A stretch of DNA of 64,000 nucleotides from Oscillospiraceae bacterium (GTDB taxonomy: Bacteria > Bacillota > Clostridia > Oscillospirales > Ruminococcaceae), in assembly GCA_900770285.1 (NCBI GenBank), contig CAAGJO010000030.1, positions 5,085 to 69,084 on the forward strand, written 5' to 3'. This document shows, one piece after another, positions 32,446 through 41,239 of the stretch (positions within the stretch are counted from its first letter, which is position 1; every line of letters starts with the position of its first letter). Below the pieces are notes generated by a model. It was not told the DNA's origin. It searched no databases and was given only the letters and a program-made list of their open reading frames with translations. Both the position numbers and the translations under genes were made by a program.

Positions 32446-33104
32446 ACACAATCAGACATAAATTCAAGAAGGCTATTATATTTTTTATATGACATAGAAA
32501 GCATTTCATCATTTGGCTCAATTAAATCCGGAACAAGAACCGGCATCATTTTTGCATTATATGCGGATTTTATGCCATTATAAGAATCTTCAACAGCTAT
32601 AGTTTTTTCGGGAGCAACTCCAAGTTTACGGCAGGCGAGCAGATAGATTTCAGGCTCCGGTTTTGAATGAGTAACCATATCGCCGCCTACTATACTTTGA
32701 AAATAATCCAGAAGTTCTGCCTGTGTAAGCTGCTGAACAACGGTATCATAATTTGTGGAAGATGCAAGCCCTACCTTTACATTCTGAGCTTTTAGAAATT
32801 GCAGAAGCTCTTTTGCACCTGCCTTAAGCGGCAGTCCGTTCTTTTCAATCAACTTTGCAAAGGCAATTTTCGATTCTTTATAAAGCTTTGGAATATCAAC
32901 TGAATCGCCATAATCTGCTTTTATAATCTGAAAGGAATCGGTGGTATTTCTGCCAATGCATTTTTGGGCGGTGGCGGTTATATTTTGTATATTATACTTA
33001 TCGGCAACGATTTGCCAGCTTTTCAAACCTATACGCTCGGTATCAAAAATTACACCGTCCATATCAAAAATTATGCCGTCAAGAGTTTCTAATTCAATGC
33101 TCAT
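32442..33104 (-). CDS. HAD-IA family phosphatase / beta-phosphoglucomutase-like
   Basis: A 220-residue HAD hydrolase. Motif I is FDMDGVIFDTE, motif II LASST, and the end motif is AVEDSYNGIKSA. The layout fits beta-phosphoglucomutase and related sugar-phosphate phosphatases. The ATG at 33104 is chosen because GGAATGAGG is just upstream; two in-frame ATGs further 5' (33113, 33137) are possible. The region before it carries the tandem repeats and no clear promoter. Confidence 0.8.
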   Translation of the reverse strand: MSIELETLDGIIFDMDGVIFDTERIGLKSWQIVADKYNIQNITATAQKCIGRNTTDSFQIIKADYGDSVDIPKLYKESKIAFAKLIEKNGLPLKAGAKELLQFLKAQNVKVGLASSTNYDTVVQQLTQAELLDYFQSIVGGDMVTHSKPEPEIYLLACRKLGVAPEKTIAVEDSYNGIKSAYNAKMMPVLVPDLIEPNDEMLSMSYKKYNSLLEFMSDCV

Positions 33105-33161
33105 TTTCCTCATTCCATTCGTGGTTTGTTTTTTCAAACAATATTTAAATACAGTGATAAA

Positions 33162-33440
33162 CGCCGCCCGTGCCAGTAAACAATCAAATTATGGAACCTG
33201 CGTCGCAAGGACAAAGATGATGTTGCGGTCAAATAATCCCGTATTGCGCCGCCCGTGCTAGAACTATATTAATATTTATCAAACAAGCGTCGCGGGAGCA
33301 AAGCGAAAACTGTGCACAAATAATCCCGTATTGCGCCGCCCGCGCCAGTAAACAATTGAATTATCGAACCTGCGTCGCGGGGACAAAGATGATGTTACGG
33401 TCAGATAATCCCGTATTGCGCCGCCCGCGCTAGGGCTATT
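33162..33440. repeat. Intergenic tandem array of ~85-nt units
   Basis: Three full units start with CGCCGCCCG and end with AATCCCGTATTG: 33162-33246 (85 nt), 33247-33333 (87 nt) and 33334-33418 (85 nt). A fourth begins at 33419 and stops near 33440. Units 1 and 3 are closely alike, and unit 4 matches unit 2 as far as it goes, so the array has an A-B-A-B order with a ~172-nt super-unit. It is much more GC-rich than its surroundings. The prfC stop codon lies in the last partial unit. No ORF or promoter is evident. Confidence 0.88.
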
Positions 33441-35043
33441 GGAGTTCACCGCGATTAAATTCTGAAAGCTTTAATTCTTCATTACGTTCTAATGCCCAAC
33501 GGATATTCCATTCACTTGTAAACAGCAACAGATAATTGCCTTTGAAATCCTGAACAAGCTTGGTATCACTGCTGAGTTTTAAATTCTTTGGATCAAAATC
33601 GTCTTCGTCGTTATCAATCCAACGTATATATGCATATGGAAGGTCTTCTTCAATCATGTCAACATTATATTCATTTTTCATACGATAATCGAAAACATCA
33701 AACTGAAGCACGCCGACAACGCCTACGATAACTTCTTCCATTCCTGTATCGGGTTCGTGGAAAATCTGTATTGCACCTTCCTGTGCAATCTGAGTTGTGC
33801 CTTTAACAAACTGTTTTCTTTTCATTGTATCTTTAGCTCTTACACGCTGGAAATGTTCAGGAGCAAAGGTTGGGATACCCTCAAATTCAAATTTCTTTTT
33901 CGGAGAACAAATTGTATCACCGATTGAAAAAATGCCCGGGTCAAACACACCGATTATATCGCCAGCATATGCCTCGCTGACAATTTCACGTTCCTGTGCC
34001 ATAAGCTGCTGAGGCTGTGAAAGGCGCATTTTTTTATTGCCCTGAACATGGAGAACTTCCATATCCTTATCAAACTTACCGGAACAAATGCGCAGGAAAG
34101 TAATTCGGTCACGGTGAGCCTTATTCATGTTTGCCTGAATTTTAAAAACAAAGGCTGAGAAGTTTTCATCAAACGGATCAATAATGCCGTCAGAAGAATT
34201 TCTTGGAGTTGGCGGAGGAGTCATATTCAAAAATTCTTCAAGAAAAGGTTCGACACCAAAGTTTGTAAGTGCTGATCCAAAGAACACGGGTGAAAGTTCA
34301 CCGCGATGAACTCGTTCAATGTCAAACTCTGTGCTGGCACCGTCAAGAAGCTCTATATCATCAATAAGTGTCTGATGATTTTCAGCACCGATAAGCTCAT
34401 CAAGGGAAGAATCGTCTAAGTTTACTTCGGTAGCAGCAACCTGATGATTTCCGCCTGTTGCTTCAAATGAAATAATATGACGCTTTTTACGGTCATAAAC
34501 GCCTTTAAAATCTTTGCCTGAACCGATTGGCCAATTCACAGGGTAGGTTTCAATGCCAAGCTCAGTTTCGATTTGTTCAATAAGGTCAAATGGATTTCTG
34601 GATTCACGGTCCATTTTATTTATAAATGTAAAAATCGGGATATGACGCATAACGCAGACCTTGAAAAGCTTTCTTGTCTGTGCCTCAACACCTTTTGACG
34701 CATCTATTACCATGACGGCTGAATCAGCAGCCATAAGGGTTCTGTAGGTATCTTCTGAGAAGTCCTGATGTCCAGGAGTATCTAGAATATTTATACAATA
34801 GCCCTCATACTGAAACTGCATAACTGATGATGTAACGGAAATTCCTCTTTGTTTTTCAATTTCCATCCAGTCGGAAACAGCGTGACGGGAGTTCTTTTTG
34901 CCTTTAACAGCTCCTGCCTGTGCTATTGCACCGCCGTACAGGAGAAATTTTTCGGTAAGAGTCGTTTTACCTGCATCAGGGTGAGATATAATCGCAAAAG
35001 TTCTTCTGCGTTCAATTTCTTTTTTTAATTTGTTTTGATCCAA
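33436..35043 (-). CDS. prfC: Peptide chain release factor 3
   Basis: A 535-residue translational GTPase that removes RF1/RF2 from the ribosome after termination. G1 is ISHPDAGKTTLTE, G3 is DTPGHQDFSEDTY and G4 is NKMDRE; the C-terminal domains follow as in E. coli RF3. The TTG at 35043 is chosen as the start: GGAGG lies 7 nt before it and the protein then begins as LDQNKLKKEIERRR. Longer readings would pass through the promoter. The last two codons and stop are next to or inside a repeat unit. Confidence 0.92.
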   Translation of the reverse strand: MDQNKLKKEIERRRTFAIISHPDAGKTTLTEKFLLYGGAIAQAGAVKGKKNSRHAVSDWMEIEKQRGISVTSSVMQFQYEGYCINILDTPGHQDFSEDTYRTLMAADSAVMVIDASKGVEAQTRKLFKVCVMRHIPIFTFINKMDRESRNPFDLIEQIETELGIETYPVNWPIGSGKDFKGVYDRKKRHIISFEATGGNHQVAATEVNLDDSSLDELIGAENHQTLIDDIELLDGASTEFDIERVHRGELSPVFFGSALTNFGVEPFLEEFLNMTPPPTPRNSSDGIIDPFDENFSAFVFKIQANMNKAHRDRITFLRICSGKFDKDMEVLHVQGNKKMRLSQPQQLMAQEREIVSEAYAGDIIGVFDPGIFSIGDTICSPKKKFEFEGIPTFAPEHFQRVRAKDTMKRKQFVKGTTQIAQEGAIQIFHEPDTGMEEVIVGVVGVLQFDVFDYRMKNEYNVDMIEEDLPYAYIRWIDNDEDDFDPKNLKLSSDTKLVQDFKGNYLLLFTSEWNIRWALERNEELKLSEFNRGELQ

Positions 35044-35079
35044 AATTATACCTCCAAAATAAAAATCAATATCCTTAAT

Positions 35080-35108
35080 ATTATACAATAATTGCAGAAA
35101 AATTTCAA
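35080..35108 (-). promoter_or_regulatory. Promoter of prfC
   Basis: On the minus strand TTGAAA (35108-35103) and TATAAT (35085-35080) are 17 nt apart, about 35 nt before the TTG start. Confidence 0.75.
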
Positions 35109-35198
35109 GAGCATAAGGCCATAACCTATGAAATTCAAGTGAATAATGACAAATTTCATGCATAATATGTAACACACCAATATTTCGGAGGTAATATT

Positions 35199-36062
35199 AT
35201 GTTTTTGAGCTTAAAAATAAAAAAAGCTGTTATAATAGTTTTGACTGCTCTCATAACTTCAGCAGCAGGATTTGCCATTATTGCATCAGCAATCATAAAG
35301 GATTCAAAAGAGGTGGAAGTACCTATACTTATGTATCACAGCATTTTAAAGGACGAATCATATTGGAACGATTATGTACTTTCTCCCACAATTCTTGAAG
35401 AAGACATGATCTGGCTTAAAGAGCACGGTTATACTTCTGTTCTGGTAAGCGATTTAGTTAACTATGTGAACGGCAAGGGTAGTCTTCCTGAAAAGCCTGT
35501 TGTACTTACATTTGACGACGGATGTTACAACAATTATTACTATGTTTATCCGCTGCTGAAAAAGTATGATTTTAAAGCGTTGATCTCTGTAGTGGGCAGT
35601 TATTCAGAATATGCCTGTGAGGAGGCACAGCCTAATCCGACTTATTCTTATCTTGACTGGGACGACATAAATGAAATGCGCAAAAGCGGCAGAGTTGAGT
35701 TTGCCAATCACTCTTACAATTTACATACATATGACGGAAATCGGAAAGGTGCGTCAAGGAATACAAATGAAAGCTATGACGATTACAGGCATATATTTTT
35801 AACTGATACATTTAAAACTCAGCATCTCCTGGAACAGAACTGTCATTTTACACCGAATATTTATACATATCCTTTTGGAGCAAAATGTGATGCAAGTGAA
35901 AGGCTTTTGAGAAATTCGGGGTTTATTGTGACCTTAGGCGTGGAAAGTAAGATAAATGTATTGGAAAAGGGGAATGTACAATGCCTTTACGGAATGAACC
36001 GCATTAACCGGCCGTCATATATCTCAACAGAAAATTTTATGAAAAAATACGGAATAAAATAA
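35199..36062 (+). CDS. Polysaccharide deacetylase (NodB domain) family protein
   Basis: A 287-residue exported or membrane-tethered protein with a hydrophobic N-terminal segment at about residues 9-33. The NodB domain has motif 1 LTFDDG and motif 2 NHSYNLH, giving the Asp-His-His metal set. It resembles peptidoglycan or chitin N-deacetylases of the PdaA/YxkH type; the true substrate is unknown. It is monocistronic, with GGAGG before the ATG and a terminator right after. Confidence 0.85.
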   Translation: MFLSLKIKKAVIIVLTALITSAAGFAIIASAIIKDSKEVEVPILMYHSILKDESYWNDYVLSPTILEEDMIWLKEHGYTSVLVSDLVNYVNGKGSLPEKPVVLTFDDGCYNNYYYVYPLLKKYDFKALISVVGSYSEYACEEAQPNPTYSYLDWDDINEMRKSGRVEFANHSYNLHTYDGNRKGASRNTNESYDDYRHIFLTDTFKTQHLLEQNCHFTPNIYTYPFGAKCDASERLLRNSGFIVTLGVESKINVLEKGNVQCLYGMNRINRPSYISTENFMKKYGIK

Positions 36063-36063
36063 A

Positions 36064-36105
36064 AAAGACTGTTTCATAAGCATTGGTTTTATGAAGCAGT
36101 CTTTT
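36064..36105 (+). terminator. Terminator of the polysaccharide deacetylase gene
   Basis: A 13-bp stem AAGACTGTTTCAT / ATGAAGCAGTCTT with one G-U pair and a long loop is followed by TTTTATT. Confidence 0.8.
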
Positions 36106-36285
36106 ATTCAAGTTGAAAAAGTATCATATATTGCAACCCCTATTGGAATCACAGATAATGCAGTTCCTATTGGAACCACGCTCAATCAACTCAATGAAAT
36201 TATTGTAATACTTTTAAGTTATGAATTATATCAAACTTTGTGTCGAAAATGTTAATTTTGTGTTTCCTCTGTGAAAATCACATGT

Positions 36286-36924
36286 TTAATCCCTTGCGAT
36301 AAGGTTTAAGGCTATATTTTTGAGAATTTCTGCCTCTTTCTGCGGATTTTCAGCCTTCATAACAGCGGAAACAACTGCAACCCCTGAAATGCCTGTATTT
36401 TTAAGCACATCACAATTCGATTTATTCAATCCTCCTATGGCGCAAACTGGGATGTCAACTGCACTGCATATCTCTTTCAAGGTTGAAACTTTTGTTATTC
36501 TGGTTTTAACATGAGTTACGGTGGGATAAATCGCTCCTGTACCGAGATAAGACGCACCCTCTTTCTCAGCATTAAGCGCAGTTTCAAGAGTTTTTGCCGT
36601 TGCACCGACGATTTTATCATTGCCGAGAATTTTTCTTGCAAGGCTTACGGGCATATCTTCAGCACCGACATGAACTCCTGCAGCATCTACGGCAAGGGCA
36701 ACATCTACTCTGTCATCAATAATCAGAGGAATTTTATATTTATCTGTAACAGTTTTAACGGCATCAGCAAGGTAAATATATTCACGGGTAGAGCGGTCTT
36801 TTTCTCTGAGCTGAATGAGAGTTGCACCTCCTTTGCATGCCATATCCACACGTTGGCAAAGCTGTTCACAGCTAATATCTGTACTGTCGGTTATACAGTA
36901 TAAAGTCAAATCAGGAATAATCAT
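36286..36924 (-). CDS. thiE: Thiamine-phosphate synthase
   Basis: A 212-residue TIM-barrel enzyme that joins HMP-pyrophosphate and thiazole phosphate to thiamine phosphate. Conserved blocks: QLREKDRSTREY, IIDDRVDVALAVDAAGVHVG, GAIYPTVTHVK and IGGLNKSN. It starts 2 nt after the thiC stop (TGATAATG), so it is translationally coupled. It closes the riboswitch-controlled thi operon. Confidence 0.93.
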   Translation of the reverse strand: MIIPDLTLYCITDSTDISCEQLCQRVDMACKGGATLIQLREKDRSTREYIYLADAVKTVTDKYKIPLIIDDRVDVALAVDAAGVHVGAEDMPVSLARKILGNDKIVGATAKTLETALNAEKEGASYLGTGAIYPTVTHVKTRITKVSTLKEICSAVDIPVCAIGGLNKSNCDVLKNTGISGVAVVSAVMKAENPQKEAEILKNIALNLIARD

Positions 36925-36926
36925 TA

Positions 36927-38243
36927 TCAGCCTCTTTCTGAGCAGAACTTAACTTCTTTACCCTCAAGAATCATATTTGTGGTTCTTACGGCACACATTT
37001 TTCCGCACATTGAGCAGGTATGTCTGTCAGTCGGAGGAGTCTGTTCAAAAAATTTCTTGGCTTTTTCACCGTCAATGGATATGTCAAACATATCGTCCCA
37101 ATCCATACGATGTCTTGCGTCAGCCATTTTATCGTCCAGATCTCTTGCATGAGGAACTCCCTTTGCAATATCTGCGGCATGAGCGGCAATTTTGCTGGCA
37201 ATAATGCCTTCCTTAACATCGTCAACATCGGGAAGACGAAGGTGTTCCGCAGGAGTTACATAACAGAGGAAATCCGCTCCGTTTGCAGCGGCTATCGCTC
37301 CGCCTATAGCAGAGGTTATATGATCATATCCAGGAGCAATATCTGTTACCAATGGACCGAGAACATAGAATGGAGCACCGTGGCATATCTTCTTTTCCAT
37401 TTTCATATTAGCTGCAATTTCATTCATTGCCATATGACCGGGGCCTTCAACCATAACCTGAACGTCCTTATCCCATGCACGTTTAGTAAGATTGCCAAGC
37501 TCAATAAGCTCGGAAATTTGTCCTGCGTCAGATGAATCTGCAAGACAGCCGGGGCGAAGTGCATCGCCGAGAGAAATTGTAACATCATATTCACGGAGAA
37601 TTTCCAGGACTTCATCGTAATATTCATAGAAGGGATTTTCGTTGCCTGTCATCATCATCCAGGCAAAGAGAAGTGAACCGCCTCTTGAAACGATATTCAT
37701 TTTTCTGCCTTCACGTCTGAAAGCTTCAACAGCGCGTCTGTTTATACCTGCATGAATAGTCATAAAATCTACGCCTTCTTCGGCATGAGCCTTTACAACT
37801 TTAAGAAAGTCTTCAGCAGAAATATCCAAAAGGTCTTTATCAAGATAGCCGATAGCGTCATACATTGGAACTGTGCCTATCATTGCTGGAGATTTTTCAA
37901 TCAGTTCCTGACGGAAGTGATTTGTTTTTCCATAGTTGCTGAGATCCATAATTGCTTCTGCACCGAACTTTATAGCCATATCAACCTTTTGCATTTCAAT
38001 GTCATAGTCTTTGGCATCTCCTGAAATACCAAGGTTAACATTGATTTTTGTTTTCAGCCCTTCGCCGATACCCTCCGGAGAAATAGACTTATGATTTATA
38101 TTGCAGGGAATTGCAACCTTGCCTTGTGATACCAGATTACGGAGTTTTTCAGGGTCCATATATTCCTTTTCTGCAACTATTTTCATTTCATCGGTAATTA
38201 TTCCTTTTTTGGCAGCTTCCATTTGTGTTTTATAATTTCTCAC
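36927..38243 (-). CDS. thiC: Phosphomethylpyrimidine synthase
   Basis: A 438-residue radical-SAM enzyme that turns aminoimidazole ribotide into HMP phosphate. The C-terminal cluster motif is CSMCGKMCAV (C-x2-C-x4-C). The body carries the family blocks GTVPMYDAIG, HAGINRRAVE and VEGPGHMAMNEI. It uses a GTG start 7 nt after GGAGG and overlaps thiD by 14 nt. Confidence 0.95.
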   Translation of the reverse strand: MRNYKTQMEAAKKGIITDEMKIVAEKEYMDPEKLRNLVSQGKVAIPCNINHKSISPEGIGEGLKTKINVNLGISGDAKDYDIEMQKVDMAIKFGAEAIMDLSNYGKTNHFRQELIEKSPAMIGTVPMYDAIGYLDKDLLDISAEDFLKVVKAHAEEGVDFMTIHAGINRRAVEAFRREGRKMNIVSRGGSLLFAWMMMTGNENPFYEYYDEVLEILREYDVTISLGDALRPGCLADSSDAGQISELIELGNLTKRAWDKDVQVMVEGPGHMAMNEIAANMKMEKKICHGAPFYVLGPLVTDIAPGYDHITSAIGGAIAAANGADFLCYVTPAEHLRLPDVDDVKEGIIASKIAAHAADIAKGVPHARDLDDKMADARHRMDWDDMFDISIDGEKAKKFFEQTPPTDRHTCSMCGKMCAVRTTNMILEGKEVKFCSERG

Positions 38244-39051
38244 AACAAGTCCTCCTTTTTATATATTTACTTTTCAAATTATATCCGTGATCAAGCGGTC
38301 CTCTGCCTTTGCCAAGATTCAGTTTTGCGTTTATTGCACCTGTTATATACTCTTTAGCCAGCTGAACGGATTCAGAAAGGTCATATCCTTTTGCAAGGTT
38401 TGCTGCACAAGCAGAAGACAATGTACAGCCGGTGCCGTGAGTATTTTTATTATCAATTTTTTCTGACTGAAATATATAGCTTTTACCCTCTGCATACAGG
38501 ATATCATTGCAGTTACCGTAACCATGACCGCCTTTTATAAGAACATTGCAGCCATAAATTTCATACAGTTTTTTTGCAGCATTAAGCTTGTCGTTTGCAG
38601 TATTGATACTGACATTCAAAAGCTGCTCAGCCTCCGGAATATTCGGAGTTATTAAGGTTGAAATCGGAAAGAGATACTTTTTCAATGCTGAAATAGTTTC
38701 ATTTTCCATAAACACATTTCCTGCCGTAGCTTTCACTATAGTATCGGTGACGATATTTCTGACCTTATATTCCACAAGCTTACCGGCTATGATTTCTACA
38801 GCTTCCGGTGACGTAAGCATACCGATTTTCACTGCGTCAGGTTTTATATCGCTCAGTACGGCTTCAAGCTGCTCTGAAAGAAAATCATCCGGTACATTAA
38901 GAACTTGTCTTACAGCGGCAGTGTTTTGAGCAGTAAGGGAAGTTATAACGCTCATGCCGTAAACTCCATTGGCGAGAAATGTTTTCAAATCAGCCTGAAT
39001 ACCTGCTCCGCCGGAACAGTCAGAGCCTGCAACAGTCAGTACGGTTTTCAT
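38230..39051 (-). CDS. thiD: Hydroxymethylpyrimidine / phosphomethylpyrimidine kinase
   Basis: A 273-residue ribokinase-fold enzyme that phosphorylates HMP and HMP phosphate. The N-terminal SDCSGGAGIQADLKTF and the C-terminal GTGCTLSSACAA anion-hole motif are both present. It is the first gene behind the TPP riboswitch; the attenuator ends 13 nt before its ATG. The operon lacks thiazole-branch genes, which must be elsewhere. Confidence 0.94.
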   Translation of the reverse strand: MKTVLTVAGSDCSGGAGIQADLKTFLANGVYGMSVITSLTAQNTAAVRQVLNVPDDFLSEQLEAVLSDIKPDAVKIGMLTSPEAVEIIAGKLVEYKVRNIVTDTIVKATAGNVFMENETISALKKYLFPISTLITPNIPEAEQLLNVSINTANDKLNAAKKLYEIYGCNVLIKGGHGYGNCNDILYAEGKSYIFQSEKIDNKNTHGTGCTLSSACAANLAKGYDLSESVQLAKEYITGAINAKLNLGKGRGPLDHGYNLKSKYIKRRTCCEKL

Positions 39052-39063
39052 ATTATGACCTCA

Positions 39064-39100
39064 CAAAAAAAGAGCTTTTACATACCCATGCAAAAGCTCT
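39064..39100 (-). terminator. Riboswitch-controlled terminator before thiD
   Basis: On the minus strand a 13-bp stem (39100-39088 with 39083-39071) is followed by seven T residues. It is the expression platform of the TPP riboswitch. Confidence 0.88.
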
Positions 39101-39132
39101 AATAATTATCATAGATTTAATCTTTGTATTAT

Positions 39133-39212
39133 AGCTTTCCCTACGCAGGCATTAACCAACAGGTTCAAAGGGTCAGGCAAAGCCTATCTCAACTCAACTA
39201 TGAGTTCCCCCA
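39133..39212 (-). ncRNA. TPP riboswitch (THI element)
   Basis: On the minus strand the aptamer starts with GGGGG, has the TGAGA-type P2/J3 region (TTGAGATAGGC) and the THI-box core ACCCTTTGAACCTG ... TAATGCCTGCGTAGGGAA. TPP binding should favour the terminator at 39064-39100 and switch off thiD-thiC-thiE. No terminator separates it from tyrS upstream, so it may also gate read-through. Confidence 0.95.
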
Positions 39213-39220
39213 GCAATTTG

Positions 39221-39249
39221 ATTATACTACTTAAATATTCTATTGTCAA
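39221..39249 (-). promoter_or_regulatory. Promoter of the thi operon
   Basis: On the minus strand TTGACA (39249-39244) and TATAAT (39226-39221) are 17 nt apart, right before the riboswitch and 15 nt after the tyrS stop. Confidence 0.88.
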
Positions 39250-39264
39250 TAGCCGTTTCGGCAA

Positions 39265-40485
39265 TTATTTCTGCAATGTGACCTTATGGAACACTTTTTT
39301 ACCCTTTTTGATGATTACTGGGTTGGTAATATCAACTGTGCCTCTTGGGTCGGTGAATTTTTCCCCGTCAACAGAGATTGAATTCTGTGTAACCAAAGTT
39401 CTTGCATCTCTGTTTGAAGGGCTTATGCCTGTTTTTACAAGAAGTGTGAGGATACCTATTTTTCCGCCGTCAGTTTCATCGGCAGGAATTTCTGTTGTAG
39501 GCATATCCATACTGTCAGTGCCCTTTGAGAACAATGCTTTTGCAGCTGCATCAGCCTTATTGGCTTCTTCTTCGCCATGAACAAGTTTTGTAAGTTCATA
39601 AGCAAGAAGTTCTTTTGCTTTATTAAACTCTGCACCTTCCATATGCTTTTCCATTTCCTCAATTTCTTCGATAGGAACGAATGTAAGCATTTTAAGGCAT
39701 TTAATAACATCGGCATCGGCAACGTTTCTCCAATACTGATAGAAGTCATAAGGAGATGTTTTTTCAGGGTCAAGCCATACAGCGCCCTTTTCGGTCTTGC
39801 CCATTTTTTTGCCCTCTGAATTAAGCAGCAGGGTTATGGTCATTGCATAAGCGTCTTTGCCAAGCTTACGGCGGATAAGTTCTGTACCGCCCAGCATATT
39901 TGCCCACTGGTCATCTCCGCCGAACTGCATATTACATCCGTAATCAGTATAAAGCTTATAGAAATCATATGACTGCATGATCATATAGTTAAACTCAAGG
40001 AAAGTAAGACCACGTTCCATACGCTGTTTATAACATTCGTGGGAGAGCATTCTGTTAACGCTGAAATGTGCGCCTACGTCTCTTAAAAATTCAACGTAAT
40101 TCAAATCCATAAGCCAATCGGCATTATTGACGATTATAGCTTTATCATCGGAAAAGTCAATAAAATGGCTCATCTGCTTTTTAAAGCATTCAACATTATG
40201 AGCGATAGTTTCCTTTGTCATCATTTTTCTCATATCGGTTTTTCCGGAAGGGTCACCAACCATAGCTGTACCGCCGCCGATAAGCACAATAGGCTTATTG
40301 CCTGCCATTTGCAGACGCTTCATAAGACAAAGCGCCATAAAGTGACCAACGTGCAGGCTGTCTGCTGTCGGGTCAAAGCCGATATAGAATGTTGCCTTAC
40401 CGTTATTGATAAGTTCCTTGATTTCTTCCTCATCGGTAAGCTGAGCGAGAAGTCCTCTTCTCTGCAGTTCTTCAAATAATGTCAT
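39265..40485 (-). CDS. tyrS: Tyrosyl-tRNA synthetase
   Basis: A 406-residue class I synthetase. The HIGH motif appears as HVGH in DPTADSLHVGHFMAL. The KMSKS motif is KMGKT. The C-terminal end is an S4-like RNA-binding domain. The ATG at 40485 is chosen; GGAGGAA lies 7 nt upstream, and the longer reading begins in that site. It is controlled by the T-box leader. The KMGKT form is the one seen in the TyrZ-like branch. Confidence 0.95.
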   Translation of the reverse strand: MTLFEELQRRGLLAQLTDEEEIKELINNGKATFYIGFDPTADSLHVGHFMALCLMKRLQMAGNKPIVLIGGGTAMVGDPSGKTDMRKMMTKETIAHNVECFKKQMSHFIDFSDDKAIIVNNADWLMDLNYVEFLRDVGAHFSVNRMLSHECYKQRMERGLTFLEFNYMIMQSYDFYKLYTDYGCNMQFGGDDQWANMLGGTELIRRKLGKDAYAMTITLLLNSEGKKMGKTEKGAVWLDPEKTSPYDFYQYWRNVADADVIKCLKMLTFVPIEEIEEMEKHMEGAEFNKAKELLAYELTKLVHGEEEANKADAAAKALFSKGTDSMDMPTTEIPADETDGGKIGILTLLVKTGISPSNRDARTLVTQNSISVDGEKFTDPRGTVDITNPVIIKKGKKVFHKVTLQK

Positions 40486-40530
40486 TTTATATTCCTCCAA
40501 ATATATGATTTTAAGACAGAGATTTTAAAC

Positions 40531-40785
40531 AAAAATCCCCCGACAGAAAATCTGCCGGAGGACGAAATTACTCGTGGTACCACCTCTGTTTGCTGAGAGT
40601 TTCTCTCAACCTCAAAGCCTTTAACGCAGGAATACGGACTGTCTTTGAGAAAATATCTCTTTCTGGACAGCCTGCTCTGGAATGTAATTCGTACTTGTTT
40701 TTGTTGTTTTCTCACACCTGCCGAAAACTCTCTGAAATTCAAAAAAACAAGCCTACTGTTTTTCCGTCATTGCATTTATATATCA
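40531..40785 (-). ncRNA. Tyrosine T-box leader of tyrS
   Basis: On the minus strand the leader holds the T-box core AGGTGGTACCACG (about 40588-40571). The specifier TAC (40686-40684) is followed by ATTCCAGAG, so it reads tyrosine codons. The terminator stem with loop lies at 40565-40536 and ends in ATTTTTG. Uncharged tRNA-Tyr should pair with the T-box and prevent termination. The 5' limit is estimated from the promoter. Confidence 0.93.
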
Positions 40786-40790
40786 ATATT

Positions 40791-40819
40791 AATTTAGCAC
40801 ATTTCATTAGCATTGTCAA
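40791..40819 (-). promoter_or_regulatory. Promoter of tyrS
   Basis: On the minus strand TTGACA (40819-40814) and TAAATT (40796-40791) are 17 nt apart, with a weaker -10. Confidence 0.65.
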
Positions 40820-40952
40820 GTATTATTTAACATACAGGCAAATCAGAACTTTAGGTGATATTCTTTATGGAGCTTTAATATATATAATAGTATATTGACC
40901 GGAGCTGTGTTTTAGTCTTATTTAGTTTTATGCAGAAAGGAATGAATGGATA

Positions 40953-41225
40953 ATGTCAGAATTACAAGGTAAGCATAACTTAATACTTGAAAACCGTTCA
41001 CACATGGTGCTTTCGGGAATAACCGATGTGGACAGTTTTAATGAAGAAGAAATAGTGCTTTTTACGGAATTGGGAGAGCTTTCAATTAGAGGAAAAAATC
41101 TTCATATTAATGAGATGAGTGTTGATTCGGGAGATTTGTCCGTTGAAGGGGAGATATGGTCCATATTATACGGAGAGAAAGGACGAAACAAAAAACTTTC
41201 AGTTCTGGGAAAGCTTTTTAAGTGA
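40953..41225 (+). CDS. yabP: Sporulation protein YabP
   Basis: A 90-residue soluble protein with the YabP fold (HNLILENRSHMVLSGITDVDSFNEEEI, LHINEMSVDSGDLSVEGEI). In B. subtilis YabP is needed at late stages of sporulation and is made under sigma-E. It is followed 14 nt later by yabQ. No clear sigma-A promoter is seen in the 110 nt upstream, which would suit a sporulation sigma factor. Confidence 0.88.
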   Translation: MSELQGKHNLILENRSHMVLSGITDVDSFNEEEIVLFTELGELSIRGKNLHINEMSVDSGDLSVEGEIWSILYGEKGRNKKLSVLGKLFK

Positions 41226-41239
41226 GGTGAAAAATATTT

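Noticed and set aside
33162..33440. Tandem repeats as a CRISPR array
   Set aside because: Units are ~85 nt and similar along their whole length, without short identical repeats separated by unique spacers, and no cas gene is near.
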